A stretch of DNA of 64,000 nt from GCA-2688775 sp035288865. GTDB lineage: Archaea > Nanobdellota > Nanobdellia > Woesearchaeales > GW2011-AR4. This document shows positions 1 to 8,024 of the stretch, in pieces (positions within the stretch are counted from its first letter, which is position 1; each line of letters begins with the position of its first letter). Both the position numbers and the translations under genes were made by a program. The notes below the pieces were generated by a model. That model did no database searches. It had not been told where the DNA came from and saw only the letters and a program-made list of their open reading frames with translations. The DNA is taken from the NCBI GenBank assembly GCA_035288865.1, contig DATDZA010000035.1, positions 1-64,000 of the forward strand, in the 5' to 3' direction.

Positions 1-177
1 AGCTAACAACATAGAACTATTACTTTGGGAATTAAATCCAACTTTAAATTAAAATTAATCTATCTTCCTAAATACATAAATCCATCAGATTGGCAAGGCT
101 CAAATTGTTTCGCTTTGATTACATTTAACATTAAAGTTGGATTTAATTCCCAAAGTAATAGTTCTATGTTCTTAGCT
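1..177. repeat. 47-bp inverted repeat at the window edge
   Basis: Bases 1-47 are the reverse complement of bases 131-177 with one mismatch (position 7 against 171); the 83 bases between the arms are unpaired. The right arm lies inside the C-terminal coding part of the hypothetical gene at 60-428; the left arm lies beyond its stop codon and codes for nothing visible. Because the left arm starts exactly at base 1, a fold-back artefact at a contig end is as likely as a real hairpin. Confidence 0.85.
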
Positions 178-428
178 TGTCTAATATCTGTATGGGTTGG
201 ACCTGCCCAATTCCCAGAAGATTTTGTTTCAGACTCAAAATCTCTTAATCCTTTCCATGTTTGAACCAAACCATCTATGGTTTTGATAAAAGTATCTTTT
301 TGTTGGTCTGTTTTTATATCTAATCCTAATAATACCATACTAAGATAAGCAGTATTACTAAGGCTCGATTGCATTAAATTAAGATATCCAATCGCAATGT
401 CTTGCGGTTTTACTTTTATTCCATACAT
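60..428 (-). CDS. Hypothetical protein, 122 aa
   Basis: I do not recognise this protein. The start is taken at 428 because a GGTGAG ribosome-binding sequence lies just upstream of that ATG, giving an N-terminus MYGIKVKPQDIAIG. It is probably soluble and mixed alpha/beta, with no signal peptide, no membrane segment and no cysteine pair. Its C-terminal third is encoded by the right arm of the 47-bp inverted repeat, so that part of the sequence should be treated with care. It is separated from the next gene by a region containing the promoter of the plus-strand gene at 559, so it is divergently transcribed from it. Confidence 0.55.
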   Translation of the reverse strand: MYGIKVKPQDIAIGYLNLMQSSLSNTAYLSMVLLGLDIKTDQQKDTFIKTIDGLVQTWKGLRDFESETKSSGNWAGPTHTDIRQAKNIELLLWELNPTLMLNVIKAKQFEPCQSDGFMYLGR

Positions 429-558
429 TTTCTCACCTTTTTGTAGAATACGTGACAAATTATTATATATTATGACTAGTTTAAAACAATATGTACAAAA
501 GTGTTCTATTTAGAACATAATAGTAATATTTATATATCCAACTATAAATCTGAATCTT

Positions 559-1197
559 ATGGAAAAGCCAACGTCAGAATTAACAAATGACTATATTAAA
601 GAGCATCCGGATATCAAGAGTTGCTTGAAAAAAGACTTAATTAATTATTCTTCTCTAGCAAGATTGATAGCAAAGGAACTAGTGATAGAAAAGAAAACTT
701 CAAAAGAAGCAATTCTTATAGCTGCAAGACGGTTTCAGGAAAAGTTAAAGCTTGAAAAAAATTATGAAAAGCAAATCAAGAATTTGCTCGCTGATTCTGA
801 AATAGAAATTAAAAACAAAATAGCTATTTTTATTATTGAAAAAAGTCTAAATTTTAATGAGTTGGATGATATTGAAAAAGTAATTAAAAAGAACTCCGGC
901 ACTTTTTATTTGTTGGAGGGTTCCGGGCATTACACATTGATAATTCAGGAAAAATATAGCAAGTTAATCAGTTCCAAATTCGAAAGAAATGTCCTAAACA
1001 AGCACGAAAATCTAGCACTGATTAATTTAATGTCTCCAAAGGATATAGAATATGTTAAAGGTGTTGTTTCTTACTTATCCTCACTATTCACAGAAAATGG
1101 AGTCAATATTATAGAAATGTTTTCTTTCTGGACAGATACTTTGTTTATTATAGAAACTAAAGATGTGGATAAAACAATGAAATTTCTTAAATTCTAA
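559..1197 (+). CDS. ACT-domain-like regulatory protein, 212 aa
   Basis: The N-terminal half is helical and charged and could bind nucleic acid or a partner. The C-terminal about 70 residues (from LALINLMSPKDI to the end) have the beta-alpha-beta pattern of an ACT domain like those ending aspartate kinases, including GVNIIEMFSFWTDTLFIIE. ACT domains bind small ligands, often amino acids; no kinase catalytic part is present, so a stand-alone sensor or regulator is the inference. A TATA-like box (ATTTATATAT, 528-537) ends about 22 nt before the ATG, so the mRNA is probably leaderless. The assignment is from fold pattern only. Confidence 0.6.
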   Translation: MEKPTSELTNDYIKEHPDIKSCLKKDLINYSSLARLIAKELVIEKKTSKEAILIAARRFQEKLKLEKNYEKQIKNLLADSEIEIKNKIAIFIIEKSLNFNELDDIEKVIKKNSGTFYLLEGSGHYTLIIQEKYSKLISSKFERNVLNKHENLALINLMSPKDIEYVKGVVSYLSSLFTENGVNIIEMFSFWTDTLFIIETKDVDKTMKFLKF

Positions 1198-1252
1198 ATT
1201 AAAATAATAAAGAAATAGAAAAATTAATATATTATCATTCTTTGTTTATCTT

Positions 1253-1732
1253 ATGAGTAAATTACCATCTTTGGCTGTTTTGGTTGCTTCTTTAGCAGTG
1301 CCTGCAAACATTCAGGCTGTAAATATTCCTACGCAACAGCAAGAAAGGATACAAAATTATTCTGTTTCTGATATAGTCGGCCTCTTAAATAAAAGAGGGA
1401 AAGAACTTTATTTTGCTGCAGAAAATAAAATTGTAAGAGTTAGGTATTCCTCTTTTACTCAATCAATAATTATTGAAATAGTAAATGACCCTATAGCTGG
1501 AGGTGAATTAAGAGAACTTTCCGCAGAAGACCGATTAAGGGCAAAATTAACAGGTGATTCTACTTCAGACCTTTATTTTAGATGTAGTGGTAATCAATAT
1601 GGTGACAATGATTCTAGAGATGAATACAGTCCACTTAACGAAGTGCCACGAGTAGGTTCTGGAATTGAACTTGAGGGCAGAACCCAATTTAGTAGGTATT
1701 TGCAACACATTGGAAATTTATTAAATAAATAA
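1253..1732 (+). CDS. Secreted hypothetical protein, 159 aa
   Basis: The first 22 residues form a typical Sec signal peptide (short basic start, hydrophobic core, likely cleavage after ANIQA). The mature part is about 137 residues, mixed alpha/beta, with a single cysteine and no domain I recognise. A TATA-like AT run around 1223-1232 precedes the ATG at the distance expected for a leaderless message. It converges on the eL14 gene with only 7 bases between the stop codons. The function is unknown; an extracytoplasmic location is the only supported statement. Confidence 0.6.
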   Translation: MSKLPSLAVLVASLAVPANIQAVNIPTQQQERIQNYSVSDIVGLLNKRGKELYFAAENKIVRVRYSSFTQSIIIEIVNDPIAGGELRELSAEDRLRAKLTGDSTSDLYFRCSGNQYGDNDSRDEYSPLNEVPRVGSGIELEGRTQFSRYLQHIGNLLNK

Positions 1733-1739
1733 AAAAGAA

Positions 1740-2231
1740 TTATTCCTTCTTCTGTGTTTTCGCAGCGGTTTTTTTTACAGTCTTTGACTTAATTTCTTTC
1801 TTCTCAGGAGATTTTGCTTCTTTAACTTCCAATCCTGCTTTTTCTTCCAAAGTTGTTTTTTTAGCTGGAGATTTTTCCTCTTTTTTCTTTGACCTGAAAA
1901 GGTTCCTGAGTTTCTTCTTCTCTTCTTTCTTTTCCCTCAACTGCTCGGGAGTTTTTCTTTTTGTTTTTGGCTTTTGCGATTTTGGCTTTGGCTTCGTCTC
2001 GCGCGCTTCCACTCCAATTTCTTTCAAAGCTTTTGCAACCTCGTCGTGAGAAGAATTTTTCTTAATCTTTACAACCTGAGTTAACGGCTCCAAGTGAAGT
2101 ATATTGCATCTTCTCCTTCTTGTTTCACCGTCAATTAATACAAACTTATCATCCAGAATATCTATAATCAAAGCTTTCTTGCCTGCATCTCTTCCAGCAA
2201 GCTTAACACACAATCTTCCTATCTCAATCAT
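1740..2231 (-). CDS. rpl14e: Large-subunit ribosomal protein eL14
   Basis: The N-terminal 75 residues carry the eL14 KOW-like fold (IGRLCVKLAGRDAGKKALII followed by FVLIDG). Archaeal eL14 is usually under 100 residues; here an extra 85-residue tail of Lys, Glu and Ala is appended, probably disordered and rRNA-binding. The start is fixed by a strong GGAGG six bases upstream of the ATG. It follows eL34 by 100 nt on the same strand. In many archaea cmk lies between eL34 and eL14 and truB follows eL14; neither is present here. Confidence 0.93.
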   Translation of the reverse strand: MIEIGRLCVKLAGRDAGKKALIIDILDDKFVLIDGETRRRRCNILHLEPLTQVVKIKKNSSHDEVAKALKEIGVEARETKPKPKSQKPKTKRKTPEQLREKKEEKKKLRNLFRSKKKEEKSPAKKTTLEEKAGLEVKEAKSPEKKEIKSKTVKKTAAKTQKKE

Positions 2232-2331
2232 TTTTTCCTCCTATCACTTTCAGTCTAGCGGTTGTCACCAATCCACCTAAGTGAGTTTATTATTTTATTT
2301 TTATTTAATTAAAATTGATATTAAAAATAAT

Positions 2332-2598
2332 CTACTGCCTTGTTTGTTCTAATATTCTCATTCTCATGCATTTGCTGCACAAGACTCCGCCGTATGGCCT
2401 TTCAGGCCTTTTGAATGTCTTCGGCATTTTCCTCATCCTAAAAGGAAATTCTCTCGGAACACCTTTAAGATTGGTTCCGCAATTGCCGCATTTTGCCGGC
2501 TGGGGTTTCTGTTTCTTATAGTGCAGTTTAGTGTTTCCACCCGGAACTTTAACAAAAACTTTTCTCAGGCTCCTTGACCTTAATCTTGGCGCTGGCAT
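2332..2598 (-). CDS. rpl34e: Large-subunit ribosomal protein eL34
   Basis: 88 residues, normal length, with the typical basic N-terminus (MPAPRLRSRSLRKVFVKVPG) and a zinc-binding CGNCG...CSKC pair. It binds 23S rRNA in the 50S subunit. A TATA box (TTTATAAAT on the minus strand, about 2620-2628) lies 22-30 nt before the ATG, so transcription probably starts at the start codon. It heads a small transcript with eL14. The upstream neighbour across the gap is a plus-strand pilin-like gene that breaks the usual SecY-adk-EMC3-eL34 order. Confidence 0.95.
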   Translation of the reverse strand: MPAPRLRSRSLRKVFVKVPGGNTKLHYKKQKPQPAKCGNCGTNLKGVPREFPFRMRKMPKTFKRPERPYGGVLCSKCMRMRILEQTRQ

Positions 2599-2949
2599 GA
2601 TTCCTTGGAAAGAATGCCTATTTATAAAGGTTTTTGAAAATTTATTTGCACGATTTTCTGTTTAAAAATCAGTTTATTATAATTTTAAACAAATGAAGAA
2701 GTATTGTGTTTTTATTATTTTTAGACAAAAAACTGTAAATTTCTAATTTAACCAGAAAAATTCCGCTTATTTTTCATGATTGACTTGAATGTAAGAATAT
2801 TTTACATGTAATTTTGAGCGTCAAAAAACACGCAATGAATTGTAATACGCAGACAGGCTATATGCCTGTGATGGACGATTTTTGAAATATCCCTGAATCT
2901 ATGATTGTCGATATCTTTAAATAGCTGTATCAAAATAAGCTTCAAGAAT
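2599..2949. other. Divergent intergenic region with small hairpins
   Basis: 350 bases without a gene. It holds the eL34 promoter (TATA 2620-2628, minus strand) and the promoter of the pilin-like gene (CTTTAAATAG, 2915-2924, plus strand). Two small inverted repeats are visible: ATGTAA/TTACAT near 2790-2808, and ACAGGC/GCCTGT around 2852-2870 with a five-base loop. An outer pairing TCAAAA...TTTTGA encloses the second. A small RNA is possible but I cannot assign one. Confidence 0.4.
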
Positions 2950-3438
2950 ATGCTGAAATTTTTTAGATTAAAAAGGGGAGTTTCACCGTTAATAGCTACG
3001 ATTCTGCTAATAGCATTTGCAGTCGCTTTGGGTTCTGTGGTGATGAACTGGGGCTTAAATCTCAGCTTGGGAAAATCTTCCGATAAATGCGGCAGTGTTG
3101 AAATAAAAATAAGAGACATAGATGGTGCTGAAATCTGCTATGGCGGCTTTGGGGCCAGTGGCTACATAAATTTTATTATTGACAATGTTGGAGAAGCAGA
3201 CATAAATGGATTAGCTGTCTGGATTACAGGCGAAAAGGGAACAAAACTTTATGATTTGAATGACATAACGATAAAACAGGGTGCATTGTTCGAGAGAAAA
3301 GGAAAAGACGTTACTTACGATTTAACAGCTTACGGCAGTATAAAAAATGTTCAGTTTATTCCAAAAGTCAAAAGTGATATATTGGAGCCGTGTCTTAAGA
3401 ATGCAATCAAAGCCGAGAAAATAGGTATTTGCAGTTAA
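2950..3438 (+). CDS. Archaeal type IV pilin-like protein, 162 aa
   Basis: The N-terminus is the archaeal pilin signature: a short basic stretch, KRG, then VSPLIATILLIAFAVALG, a class III-type prepilin signal in which the peptidase would cut near KRG and leave the hydrophobic helix on the mature pilin. The remaining 125 residues are a beta-rich head with four or five cysteines. The ATG at 2950 is preferred over an in-frame upstream ATG because CTTTAAATAG lies 26-35 nt before it. It stands alone among minus-strand ribosomal and secretion genes and overlaps the 3' end of the convergent insertase gene by 4 bases. It is the only protein here with the classical DUF1628-type pilin start. Confidence 0.75.
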   Translation: MLKFFRLKRGVSPLIATILLIAFAVALGSVVMNWGLNLSLGKSSDKCGSVEIKIRDIDGAEICYGGFGASGYINFIIDNVGEADINGLAVWITGEKGTKLYDLNDITIKQGALFERKGKDVTYDLTAYGSIKNVQFIPKVKSDILEPCLKNAIKAEKIGICS

Positions 3439-4187
3439 TATACTTTCATCAGTTTTCTAAGAGCCATTGTAAATATTATTGATGACCAGATATAGACTCC
3501 AAGCCACCCAAACCAGTCCCTAAATCCTATAGGAATTACAATTAGTTTCTTATAGTTAATCTGAATCGTTTTTATCATCCCACTTGTTTTTTTAACTGAG
3601 GGAAGATATTCACCTGTGCTGGTTATCAAAACACTGCGTTCCTGAATGTCGCCGTTATAAACAATGTCAAATGAATATTCACCTTCTTTGGTTCCCTTTA
3701 ACATCCACGTTGCCTTTTCGCCCTGTATGGTTTGATTCTTATCTCCAACAATCATGAGATCATTTTGGGTATTCAACTCCGCCTGCCCAATAGAATTTTT
3801 TTCAAAAAATGCAGTAACTGTAAACTGCTGCTGAGGGGGGATGCTTTCAAAAGCAAAAACCGCGCTCATCCAGCCAAAAATCAAAATTATAGGAATAAAA
3901 GTTATCAAAGTCGGCCTCAGCGAATGCGACATATATTTCATATTAACCTCCATGGCCTTTTTTTGAAGTTCCATCGCGTGGGAAGGGTTATTTTTTGATT
4001 CTTTTATCTGCGCCTGATGGCCTTTGAGTTGGTCTTTAAGCTCTTTCATCAGTTTTTGATTAGTTGAATATTTTGTTATGACAATAACAAGTACAGAAAT
4101 GATAAAAGACAGAATAATTATGGACATCCATGGAGGAAGAGCAAGTAAAGGCGCAAAAACAACATTTAAAAAATCGTAGTATGCCAT
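3435..4187 (-). CDS. EMC3/Oxa1-type membrane insertase (DUF106 family)
   Basis: 250 residues with a hydrophobic segment at about 18-40, a cytoplasmic basic coiled coil (KELKDQLKGHQAQIKE, then KAMEVNMKYMSHSLRPTLITF), a second membrane segment and a last one near the C-terminus. This is the archaeal DUF106 layout, related to EMC3, Get1 and YidC, which insert membrane proteins. Unlike the minimal family, it carries a roughly 95-residue beta-rich insert between the second and last membrane helix, predicted outside the cell. It follows SecY, the usual partner position, but the adk gene normally between them is missing. AT-rich TAATTTTAAAAC about 25 nt before the ATG is the likely promoter. Confidence 0.8.
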   Translation of the reverse strand: MAYYDFLNVVFAPLLALPPWMSIIILSFIISVLVIVITKYSTNQKLMKELKDQLKGHQAQIKESKNNPSHAMELQKKAMEVNMKYMSHSLRPTLITFIPIILIFGWMSAVFAFESIPPQQQFTVTAFFEKNSIGQAELNTQNDLMIVGDKNQTIQGEKATWMLKGTKEGEYSFDIVYNGDIQERSVLITSTGEYLPSVKKTSGMIKTIQINYKKLIVIPIGFRDWFGWLGVYIWSSIIFTMALRKLMKVY

Positions 4188-4349
4188 TGTAAAATGATAC
4201 TTTTTTGTTTTAAAATTATCTATTAAATTTTAATTCTTCTTTACAGGGGAATTGTTAGCAGCAAAAAAATGCATTTACGATTGCCCTCCAGCCACCCGTA
4301 TATTCTAAATTTGAATGACACTTTAAACTATATGAATCTATGTAATAAC

Positions 4350-5765
4350 TTATCCACCCATAAACTTTCTAAGCATTGGATTCATATCCATCATGTGCTG
4401 GCGCGCGATGTCTTCATATAATTTATAGACTATCATTACAGTAAGCAAAATGCCGGTGCCTCTGCTTAATGAGCCTGTCAAATCTGCAAGCGCTGCTAAA
4501 AATCCGACAGTGATTCCTCCCATAATTGTTAACGGCAAAATGTACCTGCTCAATAATCTTTCAAGCACCCTCTCATCTTTTCTGAAACCCGGAATTTGAA
4601 GGCCGCTTGAAATCATCTGCTGTGCCTGGCTTCGTGAGTCCATCCCGGAAGTCTGTACCCAGAATATACTGAAAATCACACTGCCAACAATAAAAAACAA
4701 CATATAAAATAAGGCCTGAAGATAAGGGGCAGCACCAATGAAAATCGTGTGCTGCTGGATTACGCTTCTCACAATATCAGGACCCTGAAGCCAGTACACA
4801 AATCCCGAAATCGGGCTGCCGGTAGAAGTGCTAAAAGTTCCGAGCCATGCATGGCCAGTATTCTGCAGTAGTCGGCCCCACAACTGGAAATTTGCAATAA
4901 GAGCGGCGACAAGTATAACGGGGATGTTGGAAGTATACATGAAAGACAGAGGCCATCTTATGCCATGCCCTCTCACCATTCCAAACGAAAGCGGAATCTC
5001 AACTTTCATTGCCTGGGCATAAACTGCAATTACAAAAACAAGTATTGTTGATATTATAGCTGAAATCATAATCAAAGCGGTTGTTACATCTCCCGCAACC
5101 AAACTCTGAAAAAACGCAGGAATTGCGCCTGATGAATAAGTTGCTCCCGCAACTCCACCCGGACCCGGCAGCCAATTAAAAGTTTGTACAAAAAGTGATT
5201 TGCTGACGTTAGCTGCAATGAATAAACTAATTCCTGATCCAAACCCCCATTTGCTGACGACTTCATCCATAAATAATATCAGCATGCCACCTAAAAACAG
5301 CTGGAAAACAAGTACTAACTCAAGATTAAAGAACATAGCAGTTCCCCTAAATTGCTCGGCTGGAGCCAATCCCCCTAAAAATACGTAAATCGAACTCTCA
5401 AAAATAATGAAAAATATTGCCAAAAATTTCTGAGTTCCCTGAAAACCTTTTTTTCCTGCAGGAGTTGTCAAGTCAAATTTCCATATACCCGAGCCGTTCA
5501 AAAGCTGCAAAACAATTGATGCAGTAACAATGGGACCAATTCCCAATGAAATAAGGGAGCCAAATTCTGCTCCGAGAATTATGGATAAAGTCTCAAATCT
5601 CTGAAGCGCATTAGTTCCAAGGCCGAATAGGGGCATCAATCCAAGCACGAAGAATATGACTAAAACAATAGCCGTCCATTTCAGCTTCTCCCGAAAAGAA
5701 AGTGTCTTCTGTGTTGGAGCTTCAACTTCCGGAAGGTTTGAGATAATTGTTTGCCAAAGAGACAT
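4350..5765 (-). CDS. secY: Preprotein translocase subunit SecY
   Basis: 471 residues with about ten membrane helices, the expected SecY length. It forms the central pore of the Sec translocon for secreted and membrane proteins, which in this window include more than twenty predicted exported products. Family features include the N-terminal cytoplasmic helix before the first membrane segment, the plug region after LFGLGTNALQRF, SFGMVRGHGIRWPLSFMYTS and the cytoplasmic loop SGMDSRSQAQQMISSGLQIP. It sits at the end of the ribosomal operon behind uL15 (82 nt gap), as in most archaea. Confidence 0.96.
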   Translation of the reverse strand: MSLWQTIISNLPEVEAPTQKTLSFREKLKWTAIVLVIFFVLGLMPLFGLGTNALQRFETLSIILGAEFGSLISLGIGPIVTASIVLQLLNGSGIWKFDLTTPAGKKGFQGTQKFLAIFFIIFESSIYVFLGGLAPAEQFRGTAMFFNLELVLVFQLFLGGMLILFMDEVVSKWGFGSGISLFIAANVSKSLFVQTFNWLPGPGGVAGATYSSGAIPAFFQSLVAGDVTTALIMISAIISTILVFVIAVYAQAMKVEIPLSFGMVRGHGIRWPLSFMYTSNIPVILVAALIANFQLWGRLLQNTGHAWLGTFSTSTGSPISGFVYWLQGPDIVRSVIQQHTIFIGAAPYLQALFYMLFFIVGSVIFSIFWVQTSGMDSRSQAQQMISSGLQIPGFRKDERVLERLLSRYILPLTIMGGITVGFLAALADLTGSLSRGTGILLTVMIVYKLYEDIARQHMMDMNPMLRKFMGG

Positions 5766-5847
5766 TTTTGGTTTTTTATAGTATTTTACTATGTTCTATG
5801 GTTTTTTTAAAATTATTGTTGGAAATTAGGTTAATGTAATTATGATA

Positions 5848-6333
5848 TTATTTCTGTTCTTTCTTAATTTGCTCTTTTATCTCAATTAAACCAACCACTT
5901 CCCCGCCAGCTTCTTTGACTTTTTCTACTGCTGATTTTGAAGCGTAAGGCGCTGTTATTTTGAATTTCATTGAAATCGTTCCGTCACCGAGCAGCTTGTT
6001 ATACCCTAATTTTTCAATCTCAACAGAATAAACCGCACCTTCTTTTTTTACAAGATTTGAAGACAATAATCTATTGAGATGCTGCTCAAGATAGCTTACA
6101 TTGACTGCATTGATTTTAACTTTGGGAGTTTTACTAATAAAACCATGCTTGCCAAAATAGTTTACATCTTTCCAGTAACTCGGCTTTTTTGAATCTGCCC
6201 GCTTTCCTGATCCTGCATTGCCTGCTCCTCCCTGATGGCCTTTTCCTCGGTGTTTCTTCTTAGCACCCCAGCCATGAGTCTTATGGCCACGCTGCCTGTC
6301 GTTTTTTTTACGTTTATTTACTGTCATTATCAT
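5848..6333 (-). CDS. rpl15: Large-subunit ribosomal protein uL15
   Basis: 161 residues. The glycine- and basic-rich N-terminus (GHKTHGWGAKKKHRGKGHQGG) is the rRNA-binding extension of uL15, followed by the globular domain ending in VVGLIEIKEQ. Two starts are possible, MIMT at 6333 or the second Met at 6327; 6333 is chosen because its ATG overlaps the TGA stop of the preceding small gene (ATGA), which suggests translational coupling. SecY follows 82 nt downstream. Confidence 0.95.
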   Translation of the reverse strand: MIMTVNKRKKNDRQRGHKTHGWGAKKKHRGKGHQGGAGNAGSGKRADSKKPSYWKDVNYFGKHGFISKTPKVKINAVNVSYLEQHLNRLLSSNLVKKEGAVYSVEIEKLGYNKLLGDGTISMKFKITAPYASKSAVEKVKEAGGEVVGLIEIKEQIKKEQK

Positions 6334-6656
6334 GACCTCGCAGGTTTAAATACTCTGACCAATCGTTCTAATTGTATTCTTGATCTCTCTACGCCCCTAG
6401 CCAGCATATCATCAGGTGTGACAGATAATTCTGTTAGTTTGGCTCGATCCACTTCAGTAATTGGTGTAGGTTGACTTAAAGCTTCATGAACCAAATGTTT
6501 TAGTATTGTGGTGTATCCCTGAGCAGTTAATTGTCTTTGAACAAATGCTTCCGCCATTAAAAATTTAAAATTTGGCAGTGATGGATCCATTTCTCTTGTT
6601 GCGGCATATTCACAAAAATCATCCAAAATGTACCCCATAGCTGTGCCTGAGTCCAT
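6330..6656 (-). CDS. Unknown 108-aa protein inserted between uL30 and uL15
   Basis: I do not recognise it. It is soluble, helical and fairly acidic, with no cysteine pair or nucleotide motif; Thr-, Pro- and Leu-rich stretches (SQPTPITEVDRAKLTEL) dominate the middle and a basic VERSRIQLERLVRVFKPARS ends it. Its ATG overlaps the TAA of uL30 (TAATG) and its TGA overlaps the ATG of uL15, so it is translated as part of the ribosomal operon. uL30 and uL15 are normally adjacent in archaea. A lineage-specific ribosome- or translation-linked protein is an inference from position alone. Confidence 0.7.
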   Translation of the reverse strand: MDSGTAMGYILDDFCEYAATREMDPSLPNFKFLMAEAFVQRQLTAQGYTTILKHLVHEALSQPTPITEVDRAKLTELSVTPDDMLARGVERSRIQLERLVRVFKPARS

Positions 6657-7135
6657 TATAACATCCTCTTAATCAAATCATTTATTTTAGATCCCCTATA
6701 ACCCAATGCTCCGCCCCTTTGGAAAGACTGTTTGATGCCGATTCTTCCAAATCCTTTTCTTGGGGAATTTAGCCTAAAATATCTTTTCAGTTTTCTATTA
6801 TTTATTACAATGTAATCATTATATTTTATCAATTTTTTTGAATCAGTCTCTCTCCCATAAAACTCTTCTCCCCTTTTTTCAACAAGCAGCTTAAAAGTTT
6901 CATCATCAATCTCTCCCCAGGTTATGTAGTCCTTTGCCTGCTTCAGCATCCCAACATAAGTTGGGGTATTCGGAAGCACAACACAAAAATTATTTTTATA
7001 CAGCCTTAGCATGTTCATTGCATCAACTATAGTGGTCCTAACCATAGTGCGTCCTCTGATTCTTATTGCTGCAAGGTTTCCAGGCGCAGTTGCTGGTGCC
7101 GCCTTAATTGGCTTAGCTTTTGTTTTTTGTTCCAT
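6656..7135 (-). CDS. rpl30: Large-subunit ribosomal protein uL30
   Basis: 159 residues, the long archaeal form. The ferredoxin-like core begins at LAAIRIRGRTMVRTTIVDAM and continues through LRLYKNNFCVVLPNTPTYVGM; the archaeal C-terminal extension ends in RKGFGRIGIKQSFQRGGALG. An extra N-terminus of about 20 residues is rich in Lys, Pro and Ala. It starts 1 nt after the uS5 stop codon and overlaps the unknown gene downstream. Confidence 0.95.
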   Translation of the reverse strand: MEQKTKAKPIKAAPATAPGNLAAIRIRGRTMVRTTIVDAMNMLRLYKNNFCVVLPNTPTYVGMLKQAKDYITWGEIDDETFKLLVEKRGEEFYGRETDSKKLIKYNDYIVINNRKLKRYFRLNSPRKGFGRIGIKQSFQRGGALGYRGSKINDLIKRML

Positions 7136-7136
7136 T

Positions 7137-8024
7137 TTAATTTGCTGATTTTGACAATCCTTCTACAACACTCAAATTGTTTGCACTTTTTTCATTCAAT
7201 TTCACCTGAATAAGCTGCTGCAGAGCGCTGAAACATGCAAGCAATAAATTGAGCTTGCTTCTGGTCTGACCTTCGGTCCGCGACCATACATCTTTTATTC
7301 CGGCCAATTTCAAAACTTTCTGGCATTCTTTTTCTACTTTCAATCCTGTGCCTTTCGGAGCCGGAATTAATGTGATTACAACGGAACCAGCTTTTCCTGT
7401 GACCTTAAATGGAACAGTATGTGCATCACCGCAGCCGCAACCCCAGTCGCCGCATCCTCTTCTTATTTTGATTATGTTCATTTTCGCCTGCCTGATTGCT
7501 TTTTCCCGCGCGGGAACTGTTTCTTTGGATTTTCCGTAGCCGATTCCCACATACCCATTTTCATTTCCAACAACAGCAAAGGTTGCGAATTTTGGCTTAT
7601 TGCCTTCCTGTGTTTTTTTCTGAGTTTGCTTGAAAATTCTTTTCTGGCCTCCGCCAAATTTGCCCTTTGCCTGGCCGACCATCAACAAATCAGTCTGCAA
7701 ATTTTGGACTAGAGATTCAACTATCTCAGGCTCAAGAATCTTGATTCTTCTGTCTAAAGCATAATCAATATTTGTAACTTCCCCACTCTTGACTTGCCTT
7801 CCTAGAGAAGTTTTCGGCTTCCAGGATTCTTTTTCAAACGCCCCTTTTTTCTTTACTTCCTCCACTATTTCCTGCTCAAGCTCTTTGACTTCTCCAAGCT
7901 CCGTAGCCAAACCTTCTTTTGGAGTCTCTATTACGGCCTCCTCATCAGGAACTGCTGCCTGTTCTGTTTTTTCTTCAGATTCCGGCTGTTCCTTGACTTT
8001 TTCTTCTGTTTTTTTCTTAGCCAT
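7137..8024 (-). CDS. rps5: Small-subunit ribosomal protein uS5, with acidic N-terminal extension
   Basis: 295 residues against about 210-220 usually. Residues 1 to about 68 are an added Lys/Glu tract (EEKVKEQPESEEKTEQ and EVKELEQEIVEEVKKK) with no known domain. The core then follows the family: SLVQNLQTDLLMVGQAKGKF, the double-stranded-RNA-binding KFATFAVVGNENGYVGIGYG with KSKETVPAREKA, and the C-terminal GTGLKVEKECQKVLKLAGIK. uS5 sits at the mRNA entry site and affects decoding accuracy. The gene overlaps the end of uL18 by 8 bases. Confidence 0.95.
   Translation of the reverse strand: MAKKKTEEKVKEQPESEEKTEQAAVPDEEAVIETPKEGLATELGEVKELEQEIVEEVKKKGAFEKESWKPKTSLGRQVKSGEVTNIDYALDRRIKILEPEIVESLVQNLQTDLLMVGQAKGKFGGGQKRIFKQTQKKTQEGNKPKFATFAVVGNENGYVGIGYGKSKETVPAREKAIRQAKMNIIKIRRGCGDWGCGCGDAHTVPFKVTGKAGSVVITLIPAPKGTGLKVEKECQKVLKLAGIKDVWSRTEGQTRSKLNLLLACFSALQQLIQVKLNEKSANNLSVVEGLSKSAN

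Noticed and set aside
2820..2900. C/D-box small RNA
   Set aside because: A GTGATGGA and a later CTGA resemble C and D boxes, but D' and C' boxes and a terminal stem are missing.
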